Positions 45,141 to 56,748 of a stretch of DNA of 63,974 bases are shown here, piece after piece. The notes under the pieces were generated by a model, which did no database searches, had not been told where the DNA came from, and saw nothing but the letters and a program-made list of their open reading frames with translations. Numbering within the stretch: the stretch's first letter is position 1; each line of letters begins with the position of its first letter. The stretch is from Hydrogenophaga sp. 2FB (GTDB lineage Bacteria > Pseudomonadota > Gammaproteobacteria > Burkholderiales > Burkholderiaceae_C), in the NCBI RefSeq assembly GCF_005503365.1, contig NZ_SCML01000037.1, forward strand, positions 1 to 63,974, in the 5' to 3' direction. A program made the translations under genes and the position numbers.

Positions 45141-48100
45141 TCAGCCGACCCAGCGGCGCGCGTTGTGCCACAACTGCATCCACGCGCTGAAGGCGGCCGG
45201 GTCCTGGTCGGTCCAGCTCATCTGGATGTTGCGGAACACGCGCTCGGGGTGCGGCATCATGGCCGTGAAGCGGCCGTCGGCGGTGGTCACGGCCGTGAGG
45301 CCGCCCGGGCTGCCGTTCGGGTTGAACGGGTAGGCCTCGGTGGCCGCGCCGGTGTTGTCGGTGAAGCGCATCGCGGCAATGGCCTTCGACGCATCGCCCC
45401 GGTGGTGGAAGTTGGCGTAGCCCTCGCCATGCGCCACCGCGATCGGCAAGCGGCTGCCGGCCATGCCCTGCAGGAACAGGCTGGGCGATTCGAGCACCTC
45501 CACCATCGACAGGCGCGCTTCGAAGCGTTCGCTCTGGTTGGTGGTGAAGCGCGGCCAGGCCTGGGCACCGGGGATGATGTCGGCCAGCTCGGCAAACATC
45601 TGGCAGCCGTTGCACACCCCCAGGCCGAAGGTGTCGTTGCGGCCGAAGAAGGCCTTGAACTGCCCGGACAGCGTGGGGTTGAAGGTGATGCTGCGCGCCC
45701 AGCCGATGCCCGCGCCCAGCGTGTCGCCGTAGCTGAAGCCCCCGCAGGCGACCACGCCCTTGAAGTCTTCGAGCTTCGCGCGACCGGTCTGCAGGTCGGT
45801 CATGTGCACGTCGAAGGCCTCGAAACCGGCTTGCGTGAAGGCGTAGGCCATTTCCACGTGCGAGTTCACGCCTTGTTCGCGCAGGATCGCGACCTTGGGG
45901 CGGGTGAGGTTCAAGGCGGGAGCGCTGAGGCCCTCGCCCTTGCCTTGTGGAAGGAAGACATGCAGACCCGGATCGGCCGGCTGTCCTGCGGCCGCGTGCT
46001 CGGCATCGGCGCAGATCGGGTTGTCGCGCTGCTGGTTGATCTTCCAGCTCACGCTGTCCCAGACCTGCTGCAGGTCGAACAGGCTGGCCGAGAACACGGC
46101 CTTGGTGTCGCGCCAGACCTGCAGCTGGCCTTTGCCCGCGTCGATGGTGGAAGACGCAGGGCGGGTCTTGCCGACGACGTGGCTGTGCTTGCTCAGGCCG
46201 TGCTCGCGCAGGGTCTGCATCACCGCGTTGCGGTCTTCGGTGCGCACCTGCAGCAGCACGCCCAGCTCTTCGCTGAACAGCGCCTTGAGCGTGAGTTCTT
46301 CGCGCCGTGCGCTGACCTGGCTGGCCCAGTTCTTGGCGTCGCCCATTTCGCCGCGGCTGTCGCTGATGCCGTCGCCTTCGGTGACGAGCATGTCGACGTT
46401 GAGCGCCACACCCACGTGGCCGGCGAAAGCCATTTCGGCGGCAGCCGCCAGAAGGCCGCCGTCGCTGCGGTCGTGGTAGGCCAGGATCTGGCCTTGCGCG
46501 CGCAGGGCGTTGACCGCGTTGACCAGGCTCACCAGGTCCTGCGCATCGTCCAGATCGGGCGCCTCGCCACCACCCTGCCCCAGCACCTGGGCCAGCACGC
46601 TTCCGCCCATGCGGAAGCGGCCCTTGCCGAGGTCGATGAGCACGAGGGTGGTGTCGTCGAGCTGGTTGTTCAGTTGCGGCGTGAGCGTGCCGCGCACATC
46701 GGCCAGCGTGGCGAAGGCGCTCACGATCAGGCTCACCGGCGAGGTGATTTTCTTCGTCTCGCCGCCCTCTTTCCACTGCGTGCGCATGGACAGGCTGTCC
46801 TTGCCCACGGGAATGGAAATGCCCAGCGCGGGGCACAGCTCCATGCCCACGGCCTTCACGGTCTCGTACAGCGCGGCGTCTTCGCCCGGTTCGCCGCAGG
46901 CGGCCATCCAGTTGGCGGAGAGCTTCACGCGCGGCAGCTCGATGGGGGCGGCCAACAGGTTGGTGATGGCCTCGGCCACCGCCATGCGGCCCGAGGCGGC
47001 GGCGTCAAGCGCGGCCAGCGGCGTGCGCTCGCCCATGCTCATGGCTTCACCCGCAAAGCCCTTGAAATCGGCCAGGGTCACGGCGCAATCGGCCACCGGC
47101 ACCTGCCAGGGGCCGACCATCTGGTCGCGGTGCGAGAGGCCGCCGACGGTGCGGTCGCCGATGGTGATGAGGAAGCGCTTGGAGGCGACGGTGGGGTTGC
47201 TCAGCACGTCGATCACGGCCTTTTGCAGGTCCACGCCGGTGAGGTCCAGTGGCGCTGGTGCGCGGGCCACGGTCTTCACGTCGCGGTGCATCTTGGGTGG
47301 TTTGCCGAGCAGCACGTTCATCGGCATGTCGACCGGGCTTTGCGCGCCCGCGTCCGCCAGAACCAGTTGGCGTTCTTCCGTCGCCACACCGATCACGGCG
47401 AAGGGGCAGCGCTCGCGCTCACAGAAGCCTTTGAACACGGCCAGCGACTCCGGCGCGATCGCCAGCACATAGCGCTCCTGGCTCTCGTTGCACCAGATTT
47501 CCTTGGGCGCGAGACCGCTTTCTTCCAGCGGCACGGCGCGCAGGTCAAAGCGCGCACCGCGACCTGCGTCGTTGGTCAATTCGGGAAACGCGTTGGACAA
47601 ACCACCCGCGCCCACGTCGTGGATCGCGAGGATCGGGTTGTCCGCGCCTTGCTGCCAGCAGTGGTTGATGACCTCCTGCGCACGGCGCTCGATCTCGGGG
47701 TTGCCACGCTGCACGGAGTCGAAGTCTAGCGAGGCGGCGTTGGTGCCGGTCGCCATGGAACTGGCCGCGCTGCCGCCCATGCCGATCTTCATGCCCGGGC
47801 CGCCGAGCTGGATCAGCAGCGAACCGGCGGGGAACTCGATCTTCTTCGTCTGCTCGGCGTCGATCACGCCAACACCGCCGGCGATCATGATGGGCTTGTG
47901 GTACCCACGCTGCACACCGTCCACCGCCAGTTCGTATTCGCGGAAGTAGCCCAGCAGGTTGGGCCGGCCGAATTCGTTGTTGAAGGCCGCGCCGCCCAGG
48001 GGGCCCTCGGTCATGATCTGCAGCGGGCTGGCGATGTGCTCGGGCTTGCCGCCCGCCTGGTCGCTCAAACCACCCCAAAGCTTGCCGACGGTGAAGCCGG

Positions 48101-49151
48101 TGAGGCCCGCCTTGGGCTTGGAACCGCGGCCGGTGGCGCCCTCGTCGCGGATCTCGCCACCCGCGCCGGTGGAGGCGCCCGGGAACGGGGAAATCGCCGT
48201 CGGGTGGTTGTGGGTTTCCACCTTCATCAGCACGTGGTGGGTCGCCGTTTCCGCGCCGTAGGCCGGCGAGGCATCACCGCCGGCACGCGCCACGAAACGC
48301 TCGACCACGCTGCCTTCCATGATGGAGGCGTTGTCCGAGTAGGCGACCACCGTGTGCTGCGGCGCCAACTGGTGGGTGTTGCGAATCATGCCGAACAGGC
48401 TCTTGTCCTGCGCCACGCCGTCGATGGTGAACTGCGCGTTGAAGATCTTGTGGCGGCAGTGCTCGCTGTTGGCCTGCGCGAACATCATCAGTTCGACGTC
48501 GGTCGGGTTGCGCTTCAAGCCGTTGAAGGCGTTCACGAGGTAGTCGATCTCGTCGTCGGCCAGGGCCAGGCCCCAGTCGGTGTTCGCGCGCTCCAGCGCA
48601 CCGCGCCCACCACCGAGCACGTCCACCTGCTCCATCGGCGTGGGGTGCAGTTCGGTGAACAGGGCTTGCGCCTGGCTGCGGTCGAGCGACACGCTTTCGG
48701 TCATGCGGTCGTGCAGCAGATCGGCCACGGCGCGCAACTGCTCTTCCGACAGGCTGCCCTTCTTGCCCAGCAGGCCGGACTTGAGGCCCACGCGGAACTC
48801 CACCAGGCGTTCCACGCGGTGCAGCGCCAGGCCGCAGTTGTGGGCGATGTCGGTCGCCTTGGACGCCCAGGGCGAGACCGTGCCCAGGCGCGGCATCACC
48901 AGCAAAGCCGGTGCGCCAGCCGCTTCCAGCTGGTCGTGGGCCGCCGTGCTGGGCTCGCCGTAGGTCAACAGTTCGCCCACGCGCTGCAGCGCGGTCGCGT
49001 CCGGCTCGCCGTCGAAGCACGCCAGGTGCACGAAGCGGGCCGAGAGGCTGGTGATCTTGTCGGAGATGCCCGCGAGACGGGGCAGGATTTGCTGGACTTT
49101 GAAGTCGCTGACGGCATTGCCGCCTTCAAAAAAGCGCAGGTGCAGGGACAC
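45141..49151 (-). CDS. purL: phosphoribosylformylglycinamidine synthase
   Basis: A 1336-residue large-type (FGAR amidotransferase) PurL, close to the 1295 residues of E. coli. It makes FGAM from FGAR, glutamine and ATP in purine synthesis. An N-terminal PurS-like domain is followed by two AIRS-type halves: [18 protein letters not shown] and [34 protein letters not shown] motifs in the first, and GGRSDGG-like [19 protein letters not shown] in the second. The C-terminal glutaminase has Cys in GVCNGCQM. It starts at GTG 49151, matching the usual MSLHL start in related bacteria. Confidence 0.96.
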   Translation of the reverse strand: MSLHLRFFEGGNAVSDFKVQQILPRLAGISDKITSLSARFVHLACFDGEPDATALQRVGELLTYGEPSTAAHDQLEAAGAPALLVMPRLGTVSPWASKATDIAHNCGLALHRVERLVEFRVGLKSGLLGKKGSLSEEQLRAVADLLHDRMTESVSLDRSQAQALFTELHPTPMEQVDVLGGGRGALERANTDWGLALADDEIDYLVNAFNGLKRNPTDVELMMFAQANSEHCRHKIFNAQFTIDGVAQDKSLFGMIRNTHQLAPQHTVVAYSDNASIMEGSVVERFVARAGGDASPAYGAETATHHVLMKVETHNHPTAISPFPGASTGAGGEIRDEGATGRGSKPKAGLTGFTVGKLWGGLSDQAGGKPEHIASPLQIMTEGPLGGAAFNNEFGRPNLLGYFREYELAVDGVQRGYHKPIMIAGGVGVIDAEQTKKIEFPAGSLLIQLGGPGMKIGMGGSAASSMATGTNAASLDFDSVQRGNPEIERRAQEVINHCWQQGADNPILAIHDVGAGGLSNAFPELTNDAGRGARFDLRAVPLEESGLAPKEIWCNESQERYVLAIAPESLAVFKGFCERERCPFAVIGVATEERQLVLADAGAQSPVDMPMNVLLGKPPKMHRDVKTVARAPAPLDLTGVDLQKAVIDVLSNPTVASKRFLITIGDRTVGGLSHRDQMVGPWQVPVADCAVTLADFKGFAGEAMSMGERTPLAALDAAASGRMAVAEAITNLLAAPIELPRVKLSANWMAACGEPGEDAALYETVKAVGMELCPALGISIPVGKDSLSMRTQWKEGGETKKITSPVSLIVSAFATLADVRGTLTPQLNNQLDDTTLVLIDLGKGRFRMGGSVLAQVLGQGGGEAPDLDDAQDLVSLVNAVNALRAQGQILAYHDRSDGGLLAAAAEMAFAGHVGVALNVDMLVTEGDGISDSRGEMGDAKNWASQVSARREELTLKALFSEELGVLLQVRTEDRNAVMQTLREHGLSKHSHVVGKTRPASSTIDAGKGQLQVWRDTKAVFSASLFDLQQVWDSVSWKINQQRDNPICADAEHAAAGQPADPGLHVFLPQGKGEGLSAPALNLTRPKVAILREQGVNSHVEMAYAFTQAGFEAFDVHMTDLQTGRAKLEDFKGVVACGGFSYGDTLGAGIGWARSITFNPTLSGQFKAFFGRNDTFGLGVCNGCQMFAELADIIPGAQAWPRFTTNQSERFEARLSMVEVLESPSLFLQGMAGSRLPIAVAHGEGYANFHHRGDASKAIAAMRFTDNTGAATEAYPFNPNGSPGGLTAVTTADGRFTAMMPHPERVFRNIQMSWTDQDPAAFSAWMQLWHNARRWVG

Positions 49152-49254
49152 TTTGAGCCTGAGGTGCGTTGACCCGAAGGGACGGGTGGGAAAACCCGCG
49201 ATTTTACCCGGCGGCCATCGGCCAAGTCTGCCGATGAAAGTGTTCAAACAGGTG

Positions 49255-49626
49255 TCAATGCGCCACCTCGTGGGCCAGCCCCAACCGCTGGCACGCGGCC
49301 AGCAGACGTCTGTCCCGCGTCCAGACTTGCGCGCCTGCCGTGAGCCGGGCAGAGGCCAGAAGGTGAGCGTCAACCCAACCAATGCCCAGTCCATGCAGGG
49401 CATGTCGCGCGACAAAATGCAAGACCTCATCGTCGCGGGCCTGCGTCGCCTGCGGCAACGCCTGCAGGGCCTCCAGCACAGTGGTCCGTTGGCGCATGCT
49501 GCCCAGTGCCAGTTCGCCCGTCACGAGCGGATGTCCCAACACGTCGCCCTGGTTGAGCCTTTGTACGAGCCGGGCATCGCCACTGCGCAAGTGGTCGATC
49601 CACACGGAGGTGTCCACCAGGATCAC
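49255..49626 (-). CDS. vapC: type II toxin VapC, PIN-domain ribonuclease
   Basis: A 123-residue PIN-domain protein. Acidic residues are at the expected places: [12 protein letters not shown] (Asp5), GELALGS (Glu about 39), [13 protein letters not shown] (Asp about 87) and WTRDRRLL (Asp about 105). It would cleave a structured RNA, in many cases initiator tRNA or rRNA. It starts at GTG 49626, overlapping the stop of the antitoxin (GTGA). A complete catalytic set implies an active toxin. Confidence 0.93.
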   Translation of the reverse strand: MILVDTSVWIDHLRSGDARLVQRLNQGDVLGHPLVTGELALGSMRQRTTVLEALQALPQATQARDDEVLHFVARHALHGLGIGWVDAHLLASARLTAGAQVWTRDRRLLAACQRLGLAHEVAH

Positions 49627-49832
49627 GCTTTGTCTGCCCGCTCCGTCGTCCGCCGGCGCGGCACGTCCACCAGGGCGGGCTCGGTTCCGCCCAGCAACGC
49701 AAGGCGTTTGGCACTTTCGCGCTGAATCAAGGCACGCAAGGCCTCGCGAACGAGGGAGGACTTTTCGAGCTGACCGGTCAACTGTTGCGCCTGTGCCAAG
49801 AGGTCATCGTCCAATGCGAGCGTGGTGCGCAT
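49623..49832 (-). CDS. vapB: type II antitoxin VapB
   Basis: A 69-residue antitoxin, with a short ribbon-helix-helix start (MRTTLALDDDLLAQAQQLTG) and LVREALRALIQRESAKRLALLGG, followed by a toxin-binding tail with [12 protein letters not shown]. It would dimerise on its own promoter and neutralise VapC. ATG 49832 is used, with a GGAGAT site; a longer reading frame to 49898 codes for unrelated sequence. It lies upstream of and overlaps vapC, the normal order. Confidence 0.92.
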   Translation of the reverse strand: MRTTLALDDDLLAQAQQLTGQLEKSSLVREALRALIQRESAKRLALLGGTEPALVDVPRRRTTERADKA

Positions 49833-49870
49833 GTGGCTATCTCCAGCATGTTGAAAGGCACAAATCTTAT

Positions 49871-49882
49871 CATCGAACGATG
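49871..49882. promoter_or_regulatory. perfect palindrome upstream of vapBC
   Basis: CATCG-AA-CGATG, 39 bp before vapB, flanked outside by GGCACA and TGTGCC arms about 28 bp apart. Autoregulating VapB proteins bind such dyads in their promoter. It also lies 128 bp before the divergent map gene. Confidence 0.55.
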
Positions 49883-50010
49883 TCATATTGTGTGCCAATC
49901 AGCGGGGAAATCCGCGGCGTCTCGCCGCTCGTTTGGGGCCATGCGCGGAACCGGCCATGAATGTCCATGGTTGTTGGATGCCTCGGACGGGCGCGCGATA
50001 ATCTGCACCC

Positions 50011-50841
50011 ATGAGCATCACCTACAAAGACGAAGCCGGCATCGCGGGCATGCGCACCGCCTGCCGCCTGGCCTCCGAAGTGCTGGACTACCTCACGCCG
50101 CTGATCCAGCCGGGCGTCACCACGCTCGAGATCGACCGCCTCGCGGCCGAGTACATGAAGCAGCAGGGCACGGTATCGGCCACCATCGGCTACCAGCCCA
50201 GCGGCTACCCGCCCTACCCCGGCCACCTGTGCACCTCGATCAACCACGTGGTGTGCCATGGCATCCCGAACGAGAAGCCGCTCAAGAAGGGCGACATCCT
50301 CAACGTCGATGTCACGGTCATCACGCCCGAGGGCTGGTACGGCGACAACTCCCGCATGTTCCTGATCGGTGGCGAAGCCGCCTGCTCGGTGCAGGCGCGC
50401 CGCCTGACGCAAGTGACCTACGAAGCCATGTGGAAAGGCATCGTGATGGTGCGCCCCGGCATCCGCCTGGGCGACATCGGCCACGCGATCCAGACCTTCG
50501 CCGAGGGCAATGGCTTCACGGTGGTGCGCGAGTTCTGCGGCCACGGCATCGGCCAGCGCTTCCACGAAGAACCCCAGGTGCTGCACTACGGCCGCCCCGG
50601 CACGCTGGAAGAACTCAAGCCGGGCATGACCTTCACCATCGAGCCCATGATCAACGCCGGCAAGCGCGACATCAAGGAGCTGGGCGACGGCTGGACCATC
50701 GTCACACGCGACCGCTCCCTTTCCGCGCAATGGGAACACACCGTGCTGGTGACCGACACCGGCTACGAGGTGCTCACCCTGTCCGCCGGCAGCCTGCCCG
50801 CCCCCGCCTTCGTGACGCCGACGGCTGCAGCCCTTGCCTGA
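50011..50841 (+). CDS. map: methionine aminopeptidase, type I
   Basis: A 276-residue enzyme removing the initiator Met. The five metal ligands are present: Asp100 (NVDVTV), Asp112 (YGDNS), His178 (CGHGIG), Glu211 (TIEPM) and Glu242 (QWEHTV), with His83 (VCHGIP) also conserved. There is no N-terminal extension. The stop is 8 bp ahead of the glnD ATG, the map-glnD order of many betaproteobacteria. Confidence 0.96.
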   Translation: MSITYKDEAGIAGMRTACRLASEVLDYLTPLIQPGVTTLEIDRLAAEYMKQQGTVSATIGYQPSGYPPYPGHLCTSINHVVCHGIPNEKPLKKGDILNVDVTVITPEGWYGDNSRMFLIGGEAACSVQARRLTQVTYEAMWKGIVMVRPGIRLGDIGHAIQTFAEGNGFTVVREFCGHGIGQRFHEEPQVLHYGRPGTLEELKPGMTFTIEPMINAGKRDIKELGDGWTIVTRDRSLSAQWEHTVLVTDTGYEVLTLSAGSLPAPAFVTPTAAALA

Positions 50842-50848
50842 GGTGGTC

Positions 50849-53545
50849 ATGGCGCACGGGGCGCAGGCCGCCGACCTCGGCGCCCTGCGGCAGCAATACC
50901 GCCACGACAAGGCTGCCCTGCTCGCCGAACTGGGCGTGCAAGGCTCGTCCACCCGTGGCGTGCACAAGGCCCTGCGGCAACTCTCCCACCTGACCGACCG
51001 GACCCTGCGCGAACTCTGGTCGCGGGCGAACCTCGGCCCCGGCATCTCCCTGGTCGCCGTGGGCGGTTTTGGCCGTGGCGAACTGTTCCCCTATTCCGAT
51101 GTGGACGTGCTGGTGCTGCTGCCCGACGGCAGCTCGCCCGAGACCGACGCCGTGCTCAAGGCCGGCCTGGAAGGCTTCATCGGCGCCTGCTGGGACCTGG
51201 GCCTGGAAATCGGATCGAGCGTGCGCACCATCGCCGACTGCGTCGAGGAGGCGTCCAAGGACGTGACGGTGCAGACCTCGCTGCTCGAATGCCGGCTCGT
51301 CTGCGGCGGCAAGCAGGCCTTCACCAGCCTGGTGGGCCAGCTGGCCGAGGCCATGGACCCCAAGGCCTTCTTCGTCGCCAAGACGCTGGAGATGCGCCAG
51401 CGCCACCACAAGTTCGAGAACACGCCCTACTCGCTCGAACCGAACTGCAAGGAGTCGCCGGGCGGGCTGCGCGACCTGCAGATCATTCTGTGGGTGTCCA
51501 AGGCCGCGGGCCTGGGCCGCAGCTGGGACGAACTGGCCCGCAAGGGTCTGGCCACGCCCCTGGAAGCGCGCCAGATCAAGGCCAACGAAAGCTTGCTGAC
51601 GCTGATCCGCGCGCGCCTGCACCTGCTGGCCCACCGGCGCGAAGACCGTCTGGTGTTTGACCTGCAAACCGCGGTCGCCGAGTCCTTCGGCTTCAAGGCC
51701 CAGGCGCCGGCCGAGCCCGGCCCGAACGCGCGCGGCACACGCCGCGCCAGCGAGGCGCTGATGAAGCGCTACTACTGGGCCGCCAAGGCGGTGAGCCAGC
51801 TCAACCAGATCCTGCTGCTCAATATTCAGGAACGGCTGCAAAGCGACGTGGCCGGCGTCGACCGTCTGCGTCCGCTCAACGAACGCTTCTTCGACAAGGG
51901 CGGCATGCTGGAGGTGGCGAACGACAACCTCTACGTGCAGCAGCCCCACGCCATTCTGGAGACCTTCCACCTCTACCAGACCACCGTGGGCATCAAGGGC
52001 CTGTCGGCGCGCACGCTGCGCGCGCTGTACAACGCGCGCCCGGTGATGAACGCGCGCTTCCGTGCCGATCCGGTGAACCGCGCGCGTTTCCTGCAGATCC
52101 TCCAGGAGCCCGAAGGCATCACCCACGCCATGCGGCTGATGAACCAGACGTCCGTGCTCGGACGCTACCTCTGGGTGTTCCGCCACATCGTCGGGCAGAT
52201 GCAGCACGACCTGTTCCACGTCTACACGGTGGACCAGCACATCCTGATGGTGCTGCGCAACGTGCGCCGCTTCTTCATCGCCGAGCACTCGCACGAATAC
52301 CCGTTCTGCTCGCAGCTCGCCGCGGGCTGGGACAAACCCTGGATCCTGTACATCGCCGCGCTGTTCCACGACATCGCCAAAGGCCGCGGCGGCGACCACT
52401 CCGACCTGGGCGCGCGTGACGTGCGCACCTTCTGCCGCCAGCACGGCATCGCGCGCGAAGACACGAAGCTGATCCAGTTCCTCGTGGCCGAGCACCTCAC
52501 CATGAGCCGCATGGCGCAGAAGGAAGACCTGAGCGACCCCGACGTGATCGCCGCTTTCGCCAAGCGCGTGGGCAACGAGCGCTACCTCACCGCGCTGTAC
52601 CTGCTCACCGTGGCCGACATCCGCGGTACCAGCCCCAAGGTGTGGAACGCCTGGAAGGGCAAGCTGCTGGAAGACCTGTACCGCTACACATTGCGGGCGT
52701 TGGGCGGCCGCGCACCCGACCCGGGTGCGGTGATCGAAGGCCGCAAGCGCGAGGCGCTGTCCATGCTGGCGCTGCACGCCCTGCCCCACATGGCGCACAA
52801 GGCGCTGTGGGACACGCTCGACGTGAGCTACTTCATGCGCCACCAGGCCGACGAAATCGCCTGGCACACACGCGTGCTCTCGCGCCAGATCGCACAGCAA
52901 CGGCAGGCCGACGCCAAAGCGGCGGCGAAGAGCGACCCCGATGCGGGATCGCCGGTGGCGCCGGACAAATGCATCGTGCGCGCGCGCATCTCGCCCGATG
53001 TCGAGGGCCTGCAGGTGCTGGTGTACGCCAGCGACCAGAGCGACCTGTTCGCCCGCATCTGCGGCTATTTCGACAGCTCGCACTTCAGCATCCTGGACGC
53101 GCGCGTGCACACCACGCTCACCGGGCATGCGCTCGACACCTTCCAGGTCGTCGCGCCCGACATGTCCGAGCACTACCGCGAACTCATCGCGATGGTGGAA
53201 AACAACCTGGCCCGCACGATCGACGAACGCGGCCCCTTGCCCACACCCGTCAAGGGACGGCTCTCGCGCCGCGTCAAGAGCTTCCCGGTCACGCCGCGCG
53301 TGGACCTGCGGCCCGATGACAAGGCGCAGCGCTGGCTGCTGTCGGTTTCGGCGAGCGACCGCGCCGGCCTGCTGTACGGCATCTCACGGGTGCTGGCGCG
53401 CTACGAGATCGGCGTGCAGCTCGCCAAGGTGACCACGCTGGGCGAGCGGGTGGAAGACACCTTCCTCATCAGCGGCGCGCAGCTGCAGGTGAACAAGCGC
53501 CAGATCGAGCTGGAAACGGAGCTGCTGGAGACGCTGGAAGGTTGA
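50849..53545 (+). CDS. glnD: [protein-PII] uridylyltransferase / uridylyl-removing enzyme
   Basis: An 898-residue nitrogen sensor. The nucleotidyltransferase motif [17 protein letters not shown] is at 72-88 with its Asp pair. A GlnD-specific linker follows, then an HD domain ([16 protein letters not shown]) for de-uridylylation, and two C-terminal ACT domains ([20 protein letters not shown] and [24 protein letters not shown]) that sense glutamine. It modifies PII and so controls glutamine synthetase. ATG 50849 with a GAGGTGG site is preferred to TTG 50834. Confidence 0.96.
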   Translation: MAHGAQAADLGALRQQYRHDKAALLAELGVQGSSTRGVHKALRQLSHLTDRTLRELWSRANLGPGISLVAVGGFGRGELFPYSDVDVLVLLPDGSSPETDAVLKAGLEGFIGACWDLGLEIGSSVRTIADCVEEASKDVTVQTSLLECRLVCGGKQAFTSLVGQLAEAMDPKAFFVAKTLEMRQRHHKFENTPYSLEPNCKESPGGLRDLQIILWVSKAAGLGRSWDELARKGLATPLEARQIKANESLLTLIRARLHLLAHRREDRLVFDLQTAVAESFGFKAQAPAEPGPNARGTRRASEALMKRYYWAAKAVSQLNQILLLNIQERLQSDVAGVDRLRPLNERFFDKGGMLEVANDNLYVQQPHAILETFHLYQTTVGIKGLSARTLRALYNARPVMNARFRADPVNRARFLQILQEPEGITHAMRLMNQTSVLGRYLWVFRHIVGQMQHDLFHVYTVDQHILMVLRNVRRFFIAEHSHEYPFCSQLAAGWDKPWILYIAALFHDIAKGRGGDHSDLGARDVRTFCRQHGIAREDTKLIQFLVAEHLTMSRMAQKEDLSDPDVIAAFAKRVGNERYLTALYLLTVADIRGTSPKVWNAWKGKLLEDLYRYTLRALGGRAPDPGAVIEGRKREALSMLALHALPHMAHKALWDTLDVSYFMRHQADEIAWHTRVLSRQIAQQRQADAKAAAKSDPDAGSPVAPDKCIVRARISPDVEGLQVLVYASDQSDLFARICGYFDSSHFSILDARVHTTLTGHALDTFQVVAPDMSEHYRELIAMVENNLARTIDERGPLPTPVKGRLSRRVKSFPVTPRVDLRPDDKAQRWLLSVSASDRAGLLYGISRVLARYEIGVQLAKVTTLGERVEDTFLISGAQLQVNKRQIELETELLETLEG

Positions 53546-53551
53546 AATTCG

Positions 53552-53575
53552 AAGGGGCCGTCTGGCCCCTTTGTC
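53552..53575 (+). terminator. intrinsic terminator of glnD
   Basis: AAGGGGCC, loop GTCT, GGCCCCTT followed by TGTCTTCTT. A perfect 8-bp GC-rich stem with a pyrimidine tail, 7 bp after the glnD stop and just before the convergent efflux gene. Confidence 0.88.
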
Positions 53576-53579
53576 TTCT

Positions 53580-56500
53580 TCAGCGCACGACCGGTTCCGG
53601 TGGTGGCAGTTCGTGCACCGCCGGCTTGCGGCGGAACAAGCCCGCGAACCAGATCGACACATCGTCCACGATGGTGAACACCGCCGGGATCACCAGCAGG
53701 CTCAGGAAGGTCGATGTCATCAGGCCGCCGATCACCGCCACCGCCATCGGTGAACGGAAGCTGGCATCCGCCGCGCCCCAGCCGATGGCGATCGGCAACA
53801 TGCCCGCGCCCATGGCGATGGTGGTCATCACGATCGGACGGGCGCGCTTGTGGCACGCGTCCAGGATCGCGTCGAGCCGGTTCAGGCCGTGTTCGCGCCG
53901 CGCTTCGATGGCGTACTCCACCAGCAGGATCGAGTTCTTCGTCGCCACGCCCATCAGCATGATCAGCCCGATCAGCGAGGGCATGGAGAAGCTCTTGTTG
54001 GCCAGCAGCAGCGCCACGAACGCACCGCCCAGGGACAAGGGCAGCGCCGCCAGGATGGTGACCGGGTGCAGGAAGGCCTTGAACAGCAGCACCAGCACGA
54101 TGTAGATGCACAGCACCCCGGTCAACATGGCCAGGCCGAAGCTGGCGAAGAGTTCGCCCTGCACTTCCGCGTCACCGATCTCCAGCACCGAGACGCCTGG
54201 CGGCAGGTTGCGCAGGCTGGGCAGCTTCTCGACCGCCATCTTCATGTCGCCCAGCGGGATGCCGGCCAACTCGACCTCGAAGTTGATGTTGCGCGCGCGG
54301 TCGTAGCGGTCGATCACGGCCGGGCCACCGCCGAACTCGAGCGTGGCCACCTGCCCCAGCATCACCGGGCCCCGGCTGCCGGGCACGGCGAGCCGGTTGA
54401 GCACGTCCAGGTCGTGCCGCGCGCCGACGTCGAGCTTGACCACGATCGGGATCTGCCGTTCGGGCAGGTTCATCTTGGGCAGGGCGTTGTCGTAGTCGCC
54501 CACCGTGGCCACACGCAAGGTCTCGGCAATCGCCGCGCTCGTCACGCCGAGTTCGGCGGCGCGCGCCAGATCCGGTGTGACGATGATTTCCGTGCGCACC
54601 AGCGCTGCGGTGGACTGGATGCTGCCCACGCCGCGGATGGTGCGCAGGTCGCGCTCGATGGCGCGCGCCGCGGTGCTCAGCGCGTGCGCATCGGCGCCGG
54701 TGAGCGTGAGGATGTATTTCTCGCCCGATCCGCCCAGCCCCACTTTGCTGCGCACGCCTGGCAGGTTGGACATGGCCTCGCGGATCTGATTTTCGATGCC
54801 CTGCTTGCGCGGGCGCTCACCGCGCGGGTCGAGCTGGATGGTCAGCGCCGCCTTGCGCGACTCGGCCGCGCCCTGCGGCGCGAACGGGTCGGAGCCGGCC
54901 GTGCCCGAACCGATGGTGGTGTAGACCGAGCGCACGTGCGGCACGGCGACCACCAACAGGCGCGCGCGCTCGGCGGTGGCGATGGTCTGCTCCAGCGTGG
55001 CGCCGGGCGAGAGTTCCAGGAACACCTGGGTCTGCGAGTTGTCGTCGGGCGGAATGAAACCCTGTGGCAGCAGCGGGATCAACATCAGCGAGCCCACGAA
55101 GAACAGGCCCGCACCGACGCTGGTGAGCCAGCGGTGGCGGATGCACCAGCGCGCCCAGCCCTGATAGCGGTTGAGCCAGGCCGGCTCTTCGTGGTTGTTC
55201 GACCAGCGCCAGAAGCCACGTGTGACGGGGTTGGAGTCGGCCCAGCGCGGGATGTCCTTCTTGATGAAGGGCTTGAGGATGTAGGCCGCCATCATGGGCG
55301 TGAGCGCGCGCGCCACCACCAGCGAGGCGAACACCGCCAGCGCTGCCGTCCAGCCGAACTGCTTGAAGAACTTGCCCGGAATGCCGGCCATGAAGGCCGT
55401 GGGCAGGAACACCGCGATCAGCGTGAACGTGGTGGCGATCACGGCCAGCCCGATCTCGTCGGCCGCTTCCATCGAGGCCTGGTACGGCGACTTGCCCATG
55501 CGCATGTGGCGCACGATGTTCTCGACCTCCACGATCGCATCGTCCACCAGGATGCCGATCACCAGCGAGAGCGCCAGCAGCGTCACCACGTTGATGGTGA
55601 AGCCCATGTAGTACATACCGATGAAGGCCGGGATGGCCGACAGCGGCAGCGCCACGGCGGAGACGAAGGTGGCGCGGATGTCGCGCAGGAACAGCCAGAC
55701 CACCAGCACGGCGAGCAAGGCGCCTTCGAAGAGCAGCGTCATGGAGGCGTCGAACTCCTCCTGCACCGGCGTCACGAAGTCGAACGACTCGGTGATGTGC
55801 AGGTCGGGCCGCGCGGTCTGCAATTGCTTGAGCCGCGCGCGCACGCCATCGCCCACCTCGATCTCGCTCGCACCCCGGCTGCGCGCCACTTCGAAGCCCA
55901 CCACCGGCTTGCCGTCCAGGAAGGCGGCCGCGGTCGGCTCGGCAACGGTGTCGCGCACCTCGGCGATCTGCTCCAGGCGCACGTAGCGGCCATCGGAGAG
56001 CGCGATCTCCATCTTCGACAGCGCCTCGGCCGAGGCCAGTTGCGACAGCGTGCGCAGCGGCTGCTGGCTGCCACCCAGGTCGACGCGGCCACCCGCGCTT
56101 TCGATCTGCACCCGCGCCAGTTGGCGCGACACATCGGTGGCCGTGGTGCCCAGGGCCTGCAGCTTCAGCGGGTCCAGCAGCACCTGCACCTCGCGGTCCA
56201 CGCCGCCCACGCGGCTGACCGCGCCCACACCGGTGACGGACAGCAGTTGCTTGGACACGTCGTTGTCGACAAACCAGGACAGCGCCTCGGCGTCCATCTT
56301 GTCGGACGACACAGTGTAGGCCAGCACCGCGCCACCGGCCAGCTCGACCTTGTTGACGATCGGGTCCCGCAGGTCGGAGGGCAGTTCGCTGCGCACCTTG
56401 GCCACGGCGGAGCGCACGTCGTCCAGCGCCTCCTGCGTGTTCTTCTCGATGCGGAATTCCACCGTCAGCGAGACCGTGCCGTCCTGCACCTTGGTGTAGA

Positions 56501-56738
56501 TGTGCTTCAGGCCTTGCAGCGAAGCCAGGCTGTTCTCGATGATGCGCGCGACGTCGTTCTCGAGCTGGTTGGGCGAGGCACCCGGCAGGGCCGCCACCAC
56601 GGTGATGGTGGGCAGGTCCAGGTCGGGGAAGTTCTGCACCTTCATCTGCTTGAAGGAGAACAGGCCGGCCAGCGTGAGCATGACGAACAGCATCGCCGCC
56701 GGAATCGGGTTCTTGATGGACCAGGCGGAAACGTTCAT
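53580..56738 (-). CDS. RND multidrug efflux pump, inner-membrane transporter
   Basis: A 1052-residue AcrB/MexB-type (HAE family) proton antiporter. The N-terminus has SIKNPIPAAMLFVMLTLAGLFSF as the first membrane helix, then NFPDLDLPTITV and ALPGASPNQLENDVARIIEN. The proton-relay Asp399-Asp400 pair is in SLVIGILVDDAIVEVENIV. The C-terminal half repeats the fold (GVATKNSILLVEYAIEARREHG). No drug specificity can be read out. It starts 10 bp after the adaptor gene; the operon order is outer-membrane channel, adaptor, pump. Confidence 0.94.
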   Translation of the reverse strand: MNVSAWSIKNPIPAAMLFVMLTLAGLFSFKQMKVQNFPDLDLPTITVVAALPGASPNQLENDVARIIENSLASLQGLKHIYTKVQDGTVSLTVEFRIEKNTQEALDDVRSAVAKVRSELPSDLRDPIVNKVELAGGAVLAYTVSSDKMDAEALSWFVDNDVSKQLLSVTGVGAVSRVGGVDREVQVLLDPLKLQALGTTATDVSRQLARVQIESAGGRVDLGGSQQPLRTLSQLASAEALSKMEIALSDGRYVRLEQIAEVRDTVAEPTAAAFLDGKPVVGFEVARSRGASEIEVGDGVRARLKQLQTARPDLHITESFDFVTPVQEEFDASMTLLFEGALLAVLVVWLFLRDIRATFVSAVALPLSAIPAFIGMYYMGFTINVVTLLALSLVIGILVDDAIVEVENIVRHMRMGKSPYQASMEAADEIGLAVIATTFTLIAVFLPTAFMAGIPGKFFKQFGWTAALAVFASLVVARALTPMMAAYILKPFIKKDIPRWADSNPVTRGFWRWSNNHEEPAWLNRYQGWARWCIRHRWLTSVGAGLFFVGSLMLIPLLPQGFIPPDDNSQTQVFLELSPGATLEQTIATAERARLLVVAVPHVRSVYTTIGSGTAGSDPFAPQGAAESRKAALTIQLDPRGERPRKQGIENQIREAMSNLPGVRSKVGLGGSGEKYILTLTGADAHALSTAARAIERDLRTIRGVGSIQSTAALVRTEIIVTPDLARAAELGVTSAAIAETLRVATVGDYDNALPKMNLPERQIPIVVKLDVGARHDLDVLNRLAVPGSRGPVMLGQVATLEFGGGPAVIDRYDRARNINFEVELAGIPLGDMKMAVEKLPSLRNLPPGVSVLEIGDAEVQGELFASFGLAMLTGVLCIYIVLVLLFKAFLHPVTILAALPLSLGGAFVALLLANKSFSMPSLIGLIMLMGVATKNSILLVEYAIEARREHGLNRLDAILDACHKRARPIVMTTIAMGAGMLPIAIGWGAADASFRSPMAVAVIGGLMTSTFLSLLVIPAVFTIVDDVSIWFAGLFRRKPAVHELPPPEPVVR

Positions 56739-56748
56739 GGCGCGGCCC

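Noticed and set aside
44778..47729. Open frame of 983 codons antisense to purL
   Set aside because: The minus strand encodes PurL with all motifs; the plus frame is a low-information shadow.
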